Positions 46,850 to 57,900 of a DNA stretch of 64,000 nt are shown here, piece after piece. Both the position numbers and the translations under genes were made by a program. The DNA lies in NCBI GenBank assembly GCA_051453625.1, contig JBOZIK010000001.1:157364365-157428364 (forward strand), read 5' to 3'. The DNA is from Welwitschia mirabilis (taxonomy: Eukaryota > Gnetophyta > Gnetopsida > Welwitschiales). How positions within the stretch are numbered: position 1 is the first letter of the stretch; every line of letters begins with the position of its first letter. Below the pieces are notes generated by a model that was given only the letters and a program-made list of their open reading frames with translations, was not told the DNA's origin and searched no databases.

Positions 46850-47652
46850 GAGCAATCGAGTAATCCTACTGTGGTTGATCAGAAGTATCGATCCTTGGAG
46901 TATCCTCATCAATATTGGCTTCAGTAGAGAAGGAAGATGTGGAATCTACAATAGGCGATGGAGAGGATGTAACCTCTAACTCCACCTGCTAGTTAGATTT
47001 ATGATCTATAATATCATGAGAAGAGGAAGAAGAAGAGGAGGAGACAAAAGAATTTTTCTTAGGAGTAAGCAAAGCATCCTCATTAAATGTTATCATTTTG
47101 TGTAACTCAAGACGCCACAAACGGTATCCTTTAGATTCAGAATCATAACCAAGGAATATGTATTTAATAGCTCTAGGTGCTAGTTTATCATCATTGGTAT
47201 GGGCGAATGCTAGACAACCAAATATTTTTAACTGGGAGTAGGTAACAGGATCACTTGACCAAATCTCTTCTGGAATTTGAAACTTTAGTGAAGAATGTGG
47301 AGATCGATTGATGAGATAACAAGCTGTAGAAACTTCTTCAGTCCATAAATCACGTCGATGCCATAGGTTTGCATTAGAAAACATACAGCGAGCCCTTCCA
47401 AGTAAAGTTCTGTTCATACATTCTGCAATACCATTTTGTTGTGGTGTTCCAACTAGTGTTTTGTGCCGAGCTATGCCATGATTAGTGCAAAACTCATTAA
47501 ATTCTTATGAACAAAACTCTAATCCATTATTAGTTCTGAGTTTCTTAACTTTCCTGTCCGTCTGATTTTCAATGAGGAGTTTCCACTATTTGAAAGTAGC
47601 TAAGGCCTCATTTTTATGTCTTAGAAAATAAACCCGGACTTTATGAGAATAA
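46850..47652 (-). pseudogene. Copia-3 integrase C-terminal half
   Basis: 47417-46989 is open and begins MNRTLLGRARCMFSNANL, preceded by a GTPQQNGIAECMNR-type motif. It continues ACYLINRSPHSSLKFQIPEE, LKIFGCLAFAHTNDDKLAPR and IKYIFLGYDSESKGYRLW (family KCIFxGYxxxxKGYRLW). A Ser run and acidic linker lead toward RT. The catalytic core's first half falls in the N-gap 47653-48166. Confidence 0.85.
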
Positions 47653-48200
47653 NNNNNNNNNNNNNNNNNNNNNNNNNNNNNNNNNNNNNNNNNNNNNNNN
47701 NNNNNNNNNNNNNNNNNNNNNNNNNNNNNNNNNNNNNNNNNNNNNNNNNNNNNNNNNNNNNNNNNNNNNNNNNNNNNNNNNNNNNNNNNNNNNNNNNNNN
47801 NNNNNNNNNNNNNNNNNNNNNNNNNNNNNNNNNNNNNNNNNNNNNNNNNNNNNNNNNNNNNNNNNNNNNNNNNNNNNNNNNNNNNNNNNNNNNNNNNNNN
47901 NNNNNNNNNNNNNNNNNNNNNNNNNNNNNNNNNNNNNNNNNNNNNNNNNNNNNNNNNNNNNNNNNNNNNNNNNNNNNNNNNNNNNNNNNNNNNNNNNNNN
48001 NNNNNNNNNNNNNNNNNNNNNNNNNNNNNNNNNNNNNNNNNNNNNNNNNNNNNNNNNNNNNNNNNNNNNNNNNNNNNNNNNNNNNNNNNNNNNNNNNNNN
48101 NNNNNNNNNNNNNNNNNNNNNNNNNNNNNNNNNNNNNNNNNNNNNNNNNNNNNNNNNNNNNNNNNNTGATCTGAACAGTTCCTATTCCTTTGATCTTACA

Positions 48201-48728
48201 CTAGGTAATATTACCCATTAACATAACACCAAAGCAAATAGATGTGAAGTTTGAAAACCAGTCCCAATGAGGACAGATGTGAAAAGTGCAACCTGAATCA
48301 AGAATCCAATCGGATGAACTTCTAATATTAGTAGAAGATTCTAATACTAATACATCACCTTCAATATCAGTTTCAATAATACTTGCTTCTATGCACTGTT
48401 GAGGTTGTTTCCTCTTTGCTTTCCTGTCTTGTTTATTTTTCAATTTATAACATTTAGGAAGCTCATGTCCGAATTTTTTACAATATCGATAAGTTTTAGC
48501 ATTGGACTTTCGTCCTCTAGACTTTGACCTAGACATACTGTAATTCCTTGTACGTACATGATTATGACTTCGACCTCTAATTATGAGACTTTTACCCTTG
48601 TCTTTAGAGTGAAACTCTGAATCAAATTTTTCTTTTGTCAAAAGATGGGCTTTAACATCTTCAAAAGACAAGGTATCTAGAACACCATACAACATAATTT
48701 CCTTAAAATGCCTATACTGACAGCACAC
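48201..48728 (-). pseudogene. Copia-3 gag C-terminus, zinc knuckle and protease start
   Basis: 175 codons. DTLSFEDVKAHLLTKEKFD is the copia gag helix. A basic RSHNHVRTRNYSMSRSKSRG segment follows, then the knuckle YRYCKKFGHELPKC (first Cys of CX2CX4HX4C replaced by Tyr). The protease active site lies in DWILDSGCTFHICPH, with catalytic D-S-G intact. The frame runs into the gap at 48166. The amino-terminal part of gag, which should lie at higher coordinates, is absent and replaced by the CpG-rich block 48729-49644. Confidence 0.9.
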
Positions 48729-49644
48729 GCGGCAAGTCTCGATGCAATAGACGAGAGGAAAATACGTGCTTCAGTTACGAAACAACACGCAAGAGGAGGA
48801 AACTGCATTGGCGAACACTAGCATGCAGGCATCACAAGGGCGAACCACACACGGGCGGAGGGCACTGGCAGACTGGTAATAAACGAGTCCAGAAGCGACA
48901 GTGGTCTCTGCACACATGAACGATGACAGTAGAGCACGTGGGTACACGAAAGCAGAACGTGCATACCATGCAGGAGCGTGCAAAGGACAGGCAAAGTAGA
49001 GTGAAGGTGATACACAGCCGCACACCGAGCGGCGTGAGAGCAGAGGGAAGGCAGCGCACAGCGAAAACGTGAGCGTAGGAGGAGACACGACACAGGGAAA
49101 GGGCATGCATAGGCAAGGACGCAGCACTAGAGAGTGTGAGTGCAGGCAAGGAACGTGGCGCGGGGAGAGCACTTGCATAAAAAAAATGCGAGTGCGCAGA
49201 GAAAACGCGAGCGCGCAGAGGAAATGGTGAATGCATAGAGAAAATGATGTACTGAGCAGCACATACGAGCAATGCAAACGACAAAGAAAGAAATGCACGT
49301 AGAGAGACTGTGCAGTAAGCAGTGACAGGAGGACAGCGCAACGATAAAGCCTGGGCACAGGAGAACCAGCACAGGCATGGGAAGAGCTAAGACCAGCATG
49401 GAATAAAATCAGGCGCAGATGCAGGCCAAGGTGCAGAGCGCTGTGAAGATGGTCGCTCTAAGAAGAGGAGCAGCAGGTAGTCGCATGGCGTGCAGGCGCA
49501 GTGAAGCAGTAGGCATGACGGAGTGCAGGGAAATACACAATAGGCACACTGGTGGACGAAGCATTGGTGTTGCAAGGTATGGAGTAGTGCAAGTAGGGCG
49601 GAGGTGGTGTCACCACAACACGAATGTGGCGAGACAGAATTGAG
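48729..49644. other. CpG-rich, purine-rich insert in place of Copia-3 gag start
   Basis: About 0.9 kb of GC- and CpG-rich DNA lies between the primer site and the truncated gag. On the plus strand it is purine-rich (GCGCAGAGAAAAC-like). It is open in several minus-strand frames at once (195, 169, 92, 91 and 90 codons), giving Cys-, Leu-, Ser- and Arg-rich translations with no domain, a composition effect and not evidence of a gene. 49186-49244 holds three ~20-bp tandem copies around GCGAGYGCGCAGAG. Its origin is unknown. Confidence 0.55.
49186..49244. repeat. Short tandem repeat, about 20-bp period
   Basis: Three adjacent copies: ATGCGAGTGCGCAGAGAAA, ACGCGAGCGCGCAGAGGAA, ATGGTGAATGCATAGAGAAA. 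Confidence 0.7.
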
Positions 49645-49656
49645 GCTCTGATACCA
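49645..49656 (-). promoter_or_regulatory. Primer binding site of Copia-3
   Basis: TGGTATCAGAGC on the minus strand, a perfect match, 2 bases from the LTR. Confidence 0.9.
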
Positions 49657-49658
49657 CT

Positions 49659-49856
49659 TGAACAACTAATTAGCCAAGTTCTTCGAAAAATACACTATCG
49701 TCTTGACCTTGTTGGGCATAAGGTTTCACCTTATTTATAATGAAGTATGCCCATCGTTTCCAGCCAGAAACGATGGACGAATGACCATTCGAGGTGCCAC
49801 CTTGGTGAGGGACGCCTTTGGGATGTGGGCTCAATTTTAAGCCACATCAACTTAAC
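49659..49856 (-). repeat. 5' LTR of Copia-3
   Basis: 198 bp, beginning TGTTAAGTTGATGTGGC on the minus strand. It carries the GCCCATCGTTT hairpin and the GATGACCATTCGAGG segment. Confidence 0.9.
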
Positions 49857-50180
49857 ATTGAACTCTTCTGTATCTTCTCTTAGAGCAGACTTAAACTTAG
49901 AAGCTGTACCTTATTTTTCTTCAACTACTTTTCTTAGAGGAATGCTTATCATTGCTTCTTTTTCTGTGACACTGACTAGTATCCTCCTGCAAGGTTTCTG
50001 CAACATCCTCCTATTTCTTTCATCTAGCAATTCCACACTCGAAGATGCAAATTGCTGGTGACTTATTTCCATGATATGTTTCTCACCCTCTGCTCGAATA
50101 GTTTTAAAGTATTTTAGAAGCCCAGTGTTGATGGATATTAGAGGCAAGTTCTTGATCCTTCTCTCACAAATTGTAATCAT
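49857..50180 (-). pseudogene. Coiled-coil host gene relic, central part
   Basis: The minus strand reads MITICERRIKNLPLISINTG, YFKTIRAEGEKHIMEISHQQ, SVELLDERNRRMLQ and SVTEKEAMISIPLRKVVEEK, then a TAA and, in the same frame, GTASKFKSALREDTEEF up to the copia insertion. With one copy of the 5-base target duplication removed, the frame continues at 43611 as NVLK-stop-KLEDLQAEK. The in-frame stop after VVEEK is one base from a sense codon. The function is unknown. Confidence 0.55.
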
Positions 50181-50208
50181 GAAATCCGTGACTAGTTAAC
50201 TGCTCTTA

Positions 50209-50480
50209 CTAGAATTTTTTATCAAAGGAATGAATGAGAGGACAACAGGCCTTGCAATGGCATTTACGCGTTCGCAAACTCATCTGTGTAGTAATTTCTA
50301 TGTTCACCATGTCACTTCCTGTCTTAACGTCAATAACCATCTGCCATCGTAACTCCTGCATTGGTGAATTCCCTGTCGAGGTCTGGTAGCCTCCTTGTGT
50401 TACTATTTTCTTAATTGCACTCCCGAAAAATTGGCATCTCAAGGATCTTTTATTTAAGGGTCTGCATTTCAAGGTTAAAA
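50209..50480 (-). pseudogene. Possible upstream exon of the coiled-coil gene relic
   Basis: 87 codons are open on the minus strand. Segments include GGYQTSTGNSPMQELRWQMV, DVKTGSDMVNIEITTQMS and a Cys/His-bearing CHCKACCPLIHSFDKKF before the stop at 50209. It has richer CpG and a less biased composition than the nearby repeats. Linking it to the next segment requires an intron or frameshift of about 30 bases. I do not recognise the family. Confidence 0.35.
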
Positions 50481-50935
50481 AGATCTCTTTGGTCTTTGTT
50501 CACAGAAAATAGTACCTTAGCATTCTTAAAGAAAACAATGTAGATGAGCTGCAAGGGATTCTGGACCTCTATGTTTATTTTTTTCTATGTTTTAAGAATG
50601 CCTCTATTGTTGACCTCCTACAAGTCTGGTGGTGGAAGAATTGCTTCTCTCATATAGTAGGGTACTCCATTTGTAACAGTATCAATCTAAAAGATTTCTT
50701 TTGCTTAAGCCTCTTAAAAACTAACATAGAATGCTTTACTTTGATACAGATCCCCTTGGGATATTTCATATGCATGTGGAGATGGATTTATGAATTGCTA
50801 AAAAGGTTATAGGATTCATAATAGGAACAAGGTGAAAAGGGTAAAATGTTCTTTAATACAATACTTTTTCTTTATAAGGCCCCCGCAAGTCATTACTTGG
50901 GGTGATGTTAATCGTAATAGCTACTTAGATCAATA
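50481..50935. other. No gene recognised
   Basis: AT-rich sequence upstream of the gene relic, possibly intron or repeat. No splice sites were chosen with confidence. Confidence 0.35.
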
Positions 50936-51735
50936 CTGCATCATTCTAGAACTATTTTGAAGTGTCATGTCAGTACTGTAGTGCCCCCTTACACTTCTAC
51001 TTAAGTATTTTGAAGTGCCATATCAGTAATGTAACACTTCCTTATATTACTAGTTTAGTATTTAGCCTCTTAAATTTCTTAGGCCATTATTGCTTCACTG
51101 TATGACCATTTTGGGCTATCATATCAACAGTGTGGCACTTGGCCTCTAAAACTACTTAGGTCATCTTTGCTTCACTGTCACTATTTTGGGCTATCATATC
51201 GGTAGTGTTATGTTTCCTTTATGTGACTAGTTTATTCTTTTGCTCTGTGGGCTATTAAGGTTAATGTTTTGTTAATCTAGGATCACTAGGATCTATCATA
51301 TCAGTAATGTAACATCCCTTTATATTTATCATTGATCCTTTTGCTTTCTTGACTATTGATGTTAACATTGTATTAATCAAAGGTTACGAGGACCTATCTT
51401 GTCAGCACTACAATGCCTTCTTATATTTTTGATTGATCCTTTTGCTTCCTTGAATACTGATGTTGACACTGTATCAATCTAGAATTACTAGGACATGCCT
51501 TGTTGGTAGTGTGATGCTCCCTTATATTTTTGATTGATCTTTTTACTTCCTCAATTATTGATGTTGACACTATATCAATCCAGGATTACTAGGACCTTCC
51601 TTGTTAGTAGTGTGATGCCTCTTGTATTTTTGATTGATTCTATTGCTTCCTCAACTATTGATGTTGATATTGTATTAATCTAAGATTCCTAAGGCCTATC
51701 TTATTAGTAGTGTGGTGCCTCCTTATATTTGTAGG
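50936..51735. repeat. Tandem repeat, about 100-bp period
   Basis: About eight diverged units. Anchors such as GTGATGCC or AACATCCC fall at about 51311, 51411, 51511, 51612 and 51712, that is, 100 bp apart. Each is followed by a TTATATTTTTGATTGATC-like phrase and then by ATTACTAGGAC. The first units (near 50980, 51031 and 51131) are shorter or diverged. Confidence 0.8.
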
Positions 51736-53012
51736 TTTACTTTAAAGTCACAATGGGTCCCATATAGTTTACTTTACTCTTTTTTTTTCTTGTCCATATC
51801 ACTACCTCTCTCCTAATCACCTCATCAATCTTGTCAAAGTTAAGACAATTTTCAAATCACTAGTACTTATGATGTCATATTAATAAGTACCAAAGATTCT
51901 TCTTTTTCCCTATCAACAGGGGTAAGTAAGTTTATTTTACCACATATTTATCTACTTTTCACCACACTTACTAAAGGTAAGTTTTCTTTACTTTTACTCC
52001 TTGTCATTTGCGTTTTAACTTTTCTTTTGTAGTCTTTTACATGCATATTTCCTTTTTGTTAGGTTATTTGTTATAGTGTCTTGCCTTTTCTACTTCACAT
52101 GTCTAGGGTTATTTCAAAATACTCTAAGGTATGCATTCTAAGTATTTTCATCATATTCAATGGTTAAATTACAACCTTAATTTTGTTGATAAGAAGGGAT
52201 ATGATTTCCTAACTAGATCCAAAGTTGGGTGGATTTTTAGTTTTAACATCTATAACCTTCTCTTATTTACCTATTTTAACCTTTGATCCTCTAAGGTCTA
52301 CTTGATTTTATATTCTATTTATGCCTCTTATGACTACAAACCTCATGCTTTTTAAGATGCACAATAGGGCTCAATTTTAATAACCATTAAAGCCATAAAA
52401 GATACTTTTTTCCTTTCAGATATCCTTTTCAAGCTAATCAAATTTTCTACTTATAAGTTATAAGCTCTCAATTTCTTTTAAATTGTGTTCTTTGACTTTA
52501 TTGATCAACAGCTTCATTGTCAGGGTTATCATGGCATTCTTATAAATATCATTTTTGTTCCCTACTATGCTATCATAGGACTTGTTATTGTAGGTAGGGG
52601 ATTTCTTCATTCCCGTTCTTCATAGCTTATCAAATATGCTATTTACATTTTGTCTGTGGCCTGCGATTGAGAGCTTTCTTTTAACTATAGTCATAACATG
52701 TATTCTAAAGTGATCTTCTAGCCATCAAAGGTGAAACCGAACTCTAGTTCTAGCTTTTTAACTTGTGAAAGCATTCTTTTTTCTTTCCATTTTGTGTTTT
52801 GTGGTGGTGATCATTTTGTAAATATCGAATAAGTCAAGCTTTCTCCTCGCATTATTATGCCTCTATAATCTCTTCCTAGGATTGATCCTTATGGATCTTA
52901 TCTTTCTTTTAATAATAAAAGCAATAGTGTATATTTTGATCAAGTAACTAGTTCTCTTAGCCTATGTAATATCTTTGCTATTGCTTACTCACCATGTTTT
53001 TGGTTAAATTTC
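51736..53012. other. No gene recognised
   Basis: T-rich sequence between the tandem repeat and the coding-like stretch. It could be the leader or LTR of the element that carried the 53-kb frame. A TTTCAG immediately before ATG at 53015 resembles a 3' splice site. Confidence 0.3.
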
Positions 53013-53014
53013 AG

Positions 53015-54150
53015 ATGGATACACATGAAGAATCTTCTTCAAAAACTTCTCATTCAAAGATAAAAGGTAAACTTCCCCCTTTAAGGAATCCTACCCATAT
53101 TATCACCCTCCACAATGAAGAAGAACAGGAGAGATGTTTCCCTGTAGTTCTTTTGTGAAGATCCAAGTGTTTCAAATTTGTGCTTCTTTAGTTGATGCTA
53201 TCTCTAAGTGAGTAGATAATATTCAATATCAAATTTATTTATAGAAGGACTTAAGACTTCCTCATCCCCTACTCCTCTTCAGGAGATGGGAAAACTAAGT
53301 ATGGATGAATTTAAAAGTATTCATTTTAAGGTAGAAGTAAGTAGTTTTCTTGGCTTGGCATTTTTGTCTAAATTATCAATTCTTTTTTTATGTAAACTCT
53401 AAGAGGATTACCCTAATGAGGTGACTGATGTTAATCTGTTTGTACAAGTTGTTGAATTTTTTCCTACCCCTTCTTTGGGCTCAAAGAATTTTTTCATGCC
53501 TGTTGGAAAACAACCTTTAGTGCTCTTCGCCATTTTCATCATCTTTCTACATGTAAAGTGTTTATTTATTTATTTGATTCAAATGTAGATAAGACTTTCC
53601 CTACTGTAGCTATAGACTTAGTCTCCAAAATCCAAGCTTTGCTTTCCTAGATTGATCAGATAGAATAGTTAGAAAGTTTAATTGTTCAAAAATCTAGTGA
53701 GTATATCCACAATGATTATGCCCTGACCATCTATGAACACCAGCTGTGTAATTTTGAGGAGGAGTTTCAACTTACTTGAACAGAAGATTTTTCATCTTAT
53801 CACTCTATGGATTCCTCAGGAATCCCATCCAAAGAAACTTTGAGCTCATTACCAATAAGCTTAAAGTAGTGCATTACATGGCTAAGCATAAGATGAGCTA
53901 GCTAAAATCTTTAGAAACTTTCTTGATACTTTCTTTATGATAATTTTTATACATGAAATTAAATTTGATGCATTTGGAGAATAAATCACTTCTAAAGAAA
54001 TAGGCTTAAATAGAGGCTGAAATGGCTACTCAATCATTCACTAGCATGACTGGTTCTGGTCAAGGAAGACCTCTGTGCATTTTATCATCATCAAAAACTA
54101 TCCAAGGAACATCTAGAAAATTCCTTAAAGTGTAGTGTTAGCCTAATAAA
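53015..54150 (+). pseudogene. Broken plus-strand coding-like stretch, unidentified
   Basis: It begins MDTHEESSSKTSHSKIKGK and continues PPLRNPTHIITLHNEEEQE, after which the frame breaks. Later frame fragments include VDNIQYQIYL, MGKLSMDEFKSIHFKVE and the Gly/Ser-type SFTSMTGSGQGRPL near 54040. The acidic and helical pieces look like a retroelement structural (gag-like) or other mobile-element protein, but no diagnostic motif is present. No function is assigned. Confidence 0.3.
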
Positions 54151-54480
54151 TCATTATTAGAAGAAGTCTATGACCTTGAATTGCTTACTACCTAATGATG
54201 ATAAGGAAGAGATTATTCCTAACCTCCTTGATCCTTCACTAGATTTTCTTGTTTCTGTGCATGTAATAAGGATGGCCTTGAGCGAAGTAATCCTTTCCTC
54301 AGGCACTATTTATGATTTCAAGCTATTATTACATGTTATTATTTCTTATTGTTATTTCCCACTATTATTCTCTATAGCCCTTTATATTTTTTCTTTTATG
54401 CAAATGTTGTAAGAACTTGACTTTTAATGAAATGTCTATTTTTCAAAGGGGAAAAAAATTCATAGGTTGTGAAGCCATTT

Positions 54481-54492
54481 GCTCTAATACCA
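54481..54492 (-). promoter_or_regulatory. Primer-site-like sequence beside an LTR
   Basis: The minus strand reads TGGTATTAGAGC, one transition from TGGTATCAGAGC, 2 bases from the repeat start at 54495. Confidence 0.6.
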
Positions 54493-54494
54493 AT

Positions 54495-55005
54495 TGTGAC
54501 ATTCCCATTTTCTTTTATAATGATTAAAGAAAAATGGTTTGAATAGTAAACAAGAATATTAATTAAGCATAATTAAAACTGAAGAATCAATGTATCTTTA
54601 TTAAAATAAGAGAAAATATTGTAGATCAAAGAGAATAAGGTACTCATCTTTATTGCACAAGGACTCTAAAATGAGACTCGTGGTTTTGTTAAGGCCAAAT
54701 GCAGGGTCTTTATAAAATGACCTAGCAAGATCATACTACTCTTAAGGTCTAGTCTGTGAGACTACTAGGGGGCTAGGCTAGCTTGTTAAGGACTCAATGT
54801 ACCCCTATGCAAATCCTATGCATGCCCTTCACTTTCTCAAACACCTCATTTAACACTAATGAAATGACATAACTCTTCAAAATGATTATTCCACAAGGGT
54901 TATACCCCTTGAATGGTTACTACAATATTTAATAGTTTACTTAACAAATTACATAACCACTATAAATGACAATAGTTCATAAAAAAGGATTTTGAGATCA
55001 TTACA
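54495..55005 (-). repeat. LTR-like repeat, copy B
   Basis: About 511 bp, homologous to 28640-29155. It starts TGTGACATTCCC on the plus strand and ends near TTACA (TGTAATGATCTC on the minus strand). The primer-like site places it as a 5' LTR of a minus-strand element, yet the adjoining coding-like DNA at 53.0-54.2 kb reads on the plus strand. The parent element is therefore unresolved. Confidence 0.65.
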
Positions 55006-57190
55006 CTTAAAAAAGAAAGATCTCTGAATCTTAAGTTGCAAAAACATCTTAATTTTTCCTTACTTTAGAAATAAGTTGTTAGAGTTTAGATTTGCCATTA
55101 TTAGAGTAAGGAGAATAAGAGGTTTTATAGAAATTTAACATATCTTTAAGAGTAGAGATGTATGCATTCATGAGGTTTTTATTTATTATATCCTAAAACA
55201 TTTTAACATTTTACAAAAGGATCTTGATAGATCTATCTAAATTAAGTTTTGAGTTTTTGTGATCTAGCTCTAAAACTATGGAGGACTTATCCATTAGCCT
55301 TTTTGTTAAAGACAGATTTGATCATTTTCTTATATTTACAACCTTTCTAAGATCGACATGTACTTTACAATTATGGAAATGAAACTCTTGAGGATAGTTG
55401 ATGAGAAGGAGCTAAAGTCCAACCCAAATGTCAAATATGATTAATTCTTAATTTCATTCAAGCTAAAGAGTCATTATTTATTCCAAATAGCTATGTTATA
55501 AGTTAAAAGATTTCTTTTTATCTTGAAGATTTCTAATTAGAGATCAAAAATTTTCAGTTCAATATTAAAAATAGAGGAAAATCTTAGAATAAAAGCTTTA
55601 ACCTTATTAAATTCTAATTGAATTTTCTAGTTTTCTATGAAAAGAGATGTATTTTTAATAGAAAGTAAGGCACTTTTAGATTCAAGAAGAGATTTTTTAG
55701 ATTAGAGAGTAATAATGTAAACTTGCATAAGCAAAACAATATGGGGGCCAATGGGTTTAGTGGTTATATAAACCTCAAGCTAAATATTCATCATAGTAAG
55801 TTTGCTCTTTTATCTAAAAGATTTAAGATTTACTTCTATAAATGTGCATTTTTGTTGAAAGGAAAAGAGATTTAATTTTTCAAATCTATTTTTGAAGGAA
55901 TAAATAATTGGTTTTTAAATCTGCATTTTTATCTCAAAGAGACAAATTTGCTTCCAATTTTTTATAGATGTTTCTAATCTTATAAGAGAATTTTGACACC
56001 TTTTCATCGAAGGATTTCTATAGATTTGTTTTTTCTTTTTCAAATCTAGCTTGCAATTTAATTCTTAGATCTACTATCTATGAATTAAGATTTACAATCT
56101 GAGATTAGAAAGCTCTTCATAGAATTTATTATTAAGATTAAGAGACATATTTTTTTTAAAACAAAAGTGGTCAAAAATTTAAAATTTTTTGAACGTTAGT
56201 TCAAAGTAAGCACTGCATTCCCAGATGTATAAAATATTAAAAATTAGAAATTGTGCATTTAATATAGAAAGAGCTATCAAGTCTACTAGAATAAAAGTAG
56301 CTACTAAATAGGAACAAGAGCCAAGCTTAGACAAGGAACTAGAAGCTAAAGGGATCCTGATGCCAAAGGCACTTTCTGCACATTTAGGAGACATTTCATC
56401 CAAAAGAAATAGGATTGGGATTTTTAAGGTGAATGAAAGCAAAATTCCTTTGTCAACATCTATATAAGGATTTTTGGATGTAGCAAACATTGTAAATTAA
56501 AAGAGTTAGAGTAAGAAAATTTTCATGCATTTAACATGCAAGATCAAAGGGTGCAACAATTGGAAAAATTATAAGTATTAGTAAAACCATATAATTAAAG
56601 AGCTAAAATGCATATAATTAAATTTTACAAAGTAATGTTTTAAAAAATAATCTTTATGAGAGAGAAATGTAAGAAATTTTAGAAAATAAAACACAAAGTA
56701 TTCATTACAATGAAAATAATGTGTAAGCCAAAAACCAAAAAATTAAGAGTGAAGTGGTAGCTATGAAAATTTTAAACCTATAAGAGCTACAAATATGCAA
56801 GATCTATGGAAAGTGTAAAAATGAGAAAAACTAAAAATATATCTTTTAATAGGAAAAAACTCATTTCATTATTATCATATAACATCACCATATGAACAAA
56901 ATGTTTTTGAACACGTAGTCCTTGTTAGTTGTCCTTATACTACAAAAGTAGACTACACAAACTTATAAAGATAACTAGAATAGGTGAATGCAACAACTAA
57001 GATAAGAAAATAGTGTCAAATGGTTAAAAACCTAATCGATGCTATTTAATAGCTATAATCTAGAGTAATAAATATGACCTAACTATTATAACCTAATGCA
57101 ATAGCTACAAATTAGCATAGTAACTACAATCCAAAAAAGTGATTATAATTATAATCCAGTAAATATATAGCACATAGTGAGATATGAAAG
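55006..57190 (-). other. Unassigned; possible coiled-coil-coding relic on the minus strand
   Basis: 56490-56179 is open for 103 codons. Below it the minus strand reads broken charged segments such as YEELSNLRLQI, KLDLKKKKQIY and KNRFEKLNLF. They might be the relic of a coiled-coil gag tail like that of Copia-2, but no diagnostic block was found. Confidence 0.25.
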
Positions 57191-57900
57191 ATATATTGTA
57201 ATACCCTAACTTTGATTACCCTAATTAACCATTTTTTTAAGAGCCCTGGGCTCAAACATGCACAATGGAACCTAGGATCCAATCTTAATTAGACTCTATT
57301 AATACATTATAAGATTTAAAATAATTAGAAGCATAATTATTACTTAACTGTAGACCCTTTTGGTGTGCATACAATAACGATGTCAAAATTGTATCTTATA
57401 TTTATTTCTAACTTTGTTTTCACCACATAAAAATATCTTGTATAAAGTTGATGGAATGTTAACTTGTTTTATCACATACAATGGATAAGTTTTAGGATAG
57501 TACCTAACTAATGTAATAGAAGGTTACATCTCCTATTAATGGCATTACAACTCGATATTTGGCCATTCTCCATATGTGAGTTGGTTATACTTCAAGTTTT
57601 AGACCATACAATATGGTTAAGCTCATCTTCATAGGCTTAAACTTCACCTCGATATGCCTCCAATACAAGTAACAAGTAGTATGTGAGACAGATGCATGCT
57701 CACAAGTAGGCCCCACTTCATTGAAGCATTATAGGATCATGCAACATAATTATTTGATACCAAGGGCTCAAAATATTAAGTTAGAGTGAGTCCATGCATG
57801 GGTAGGATAAGATATTGGTGATCAAATCCACTTCCAGAAGGTTTGGATATAAAAGTACAATGCAACCAACCTTGGTAATGAAATCCAAGTATGGAGATGA
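57191..57900. other. Possible LTR end and unassigned sequence
   Basis: 57191 starts TGTAATACCC, a common form of plant LTR terminus (TGTAACACCC). No partner end was found. The minus-strand frame 58026-57781 is motif-free. Confidence 0.3.

Larger units (their letters stand above)
43616..49856 (-). mobile_element. Tork/TNT1-like copia with three LTR copies, Copia-3
   Basis: A minus-strand copia inserted into the coiled-coil gene relic. The outer LTRs are 43616-43811 and 49659-49856, and a third LTR lies at 44934-45131. The perfect primer site TGGTATCAGAGC is at 49645-49656. The pol region 45126-47650 is nearly intact, with only a few stops, making this the youngest element here. Two N-gaps (43849-43948 and 47653-48166) interrupt it. 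43812-43848 repeats the bases found just inside the middle LTR (45132-45166), so the stretch 43849-44933 may be misassembled or a second element. Confidence 0.75.

Noticed and set aside
48771-49358. Overlapping long minus-strand open frames of 195, 169, 91 and 90 codons
   Set aside because: They overlap in all three frames in purine-rich, stop-poor DNA. Their translations are low-complexity Cys/Leu/Ser and match no domain. A composition effect.
57752-57763. Possible primer binding site (minus strand TGGTATCAAATA)
   Set aside because: Only the first 8 bases match TGGTATCAGAGC and no LTR end adjoins it.
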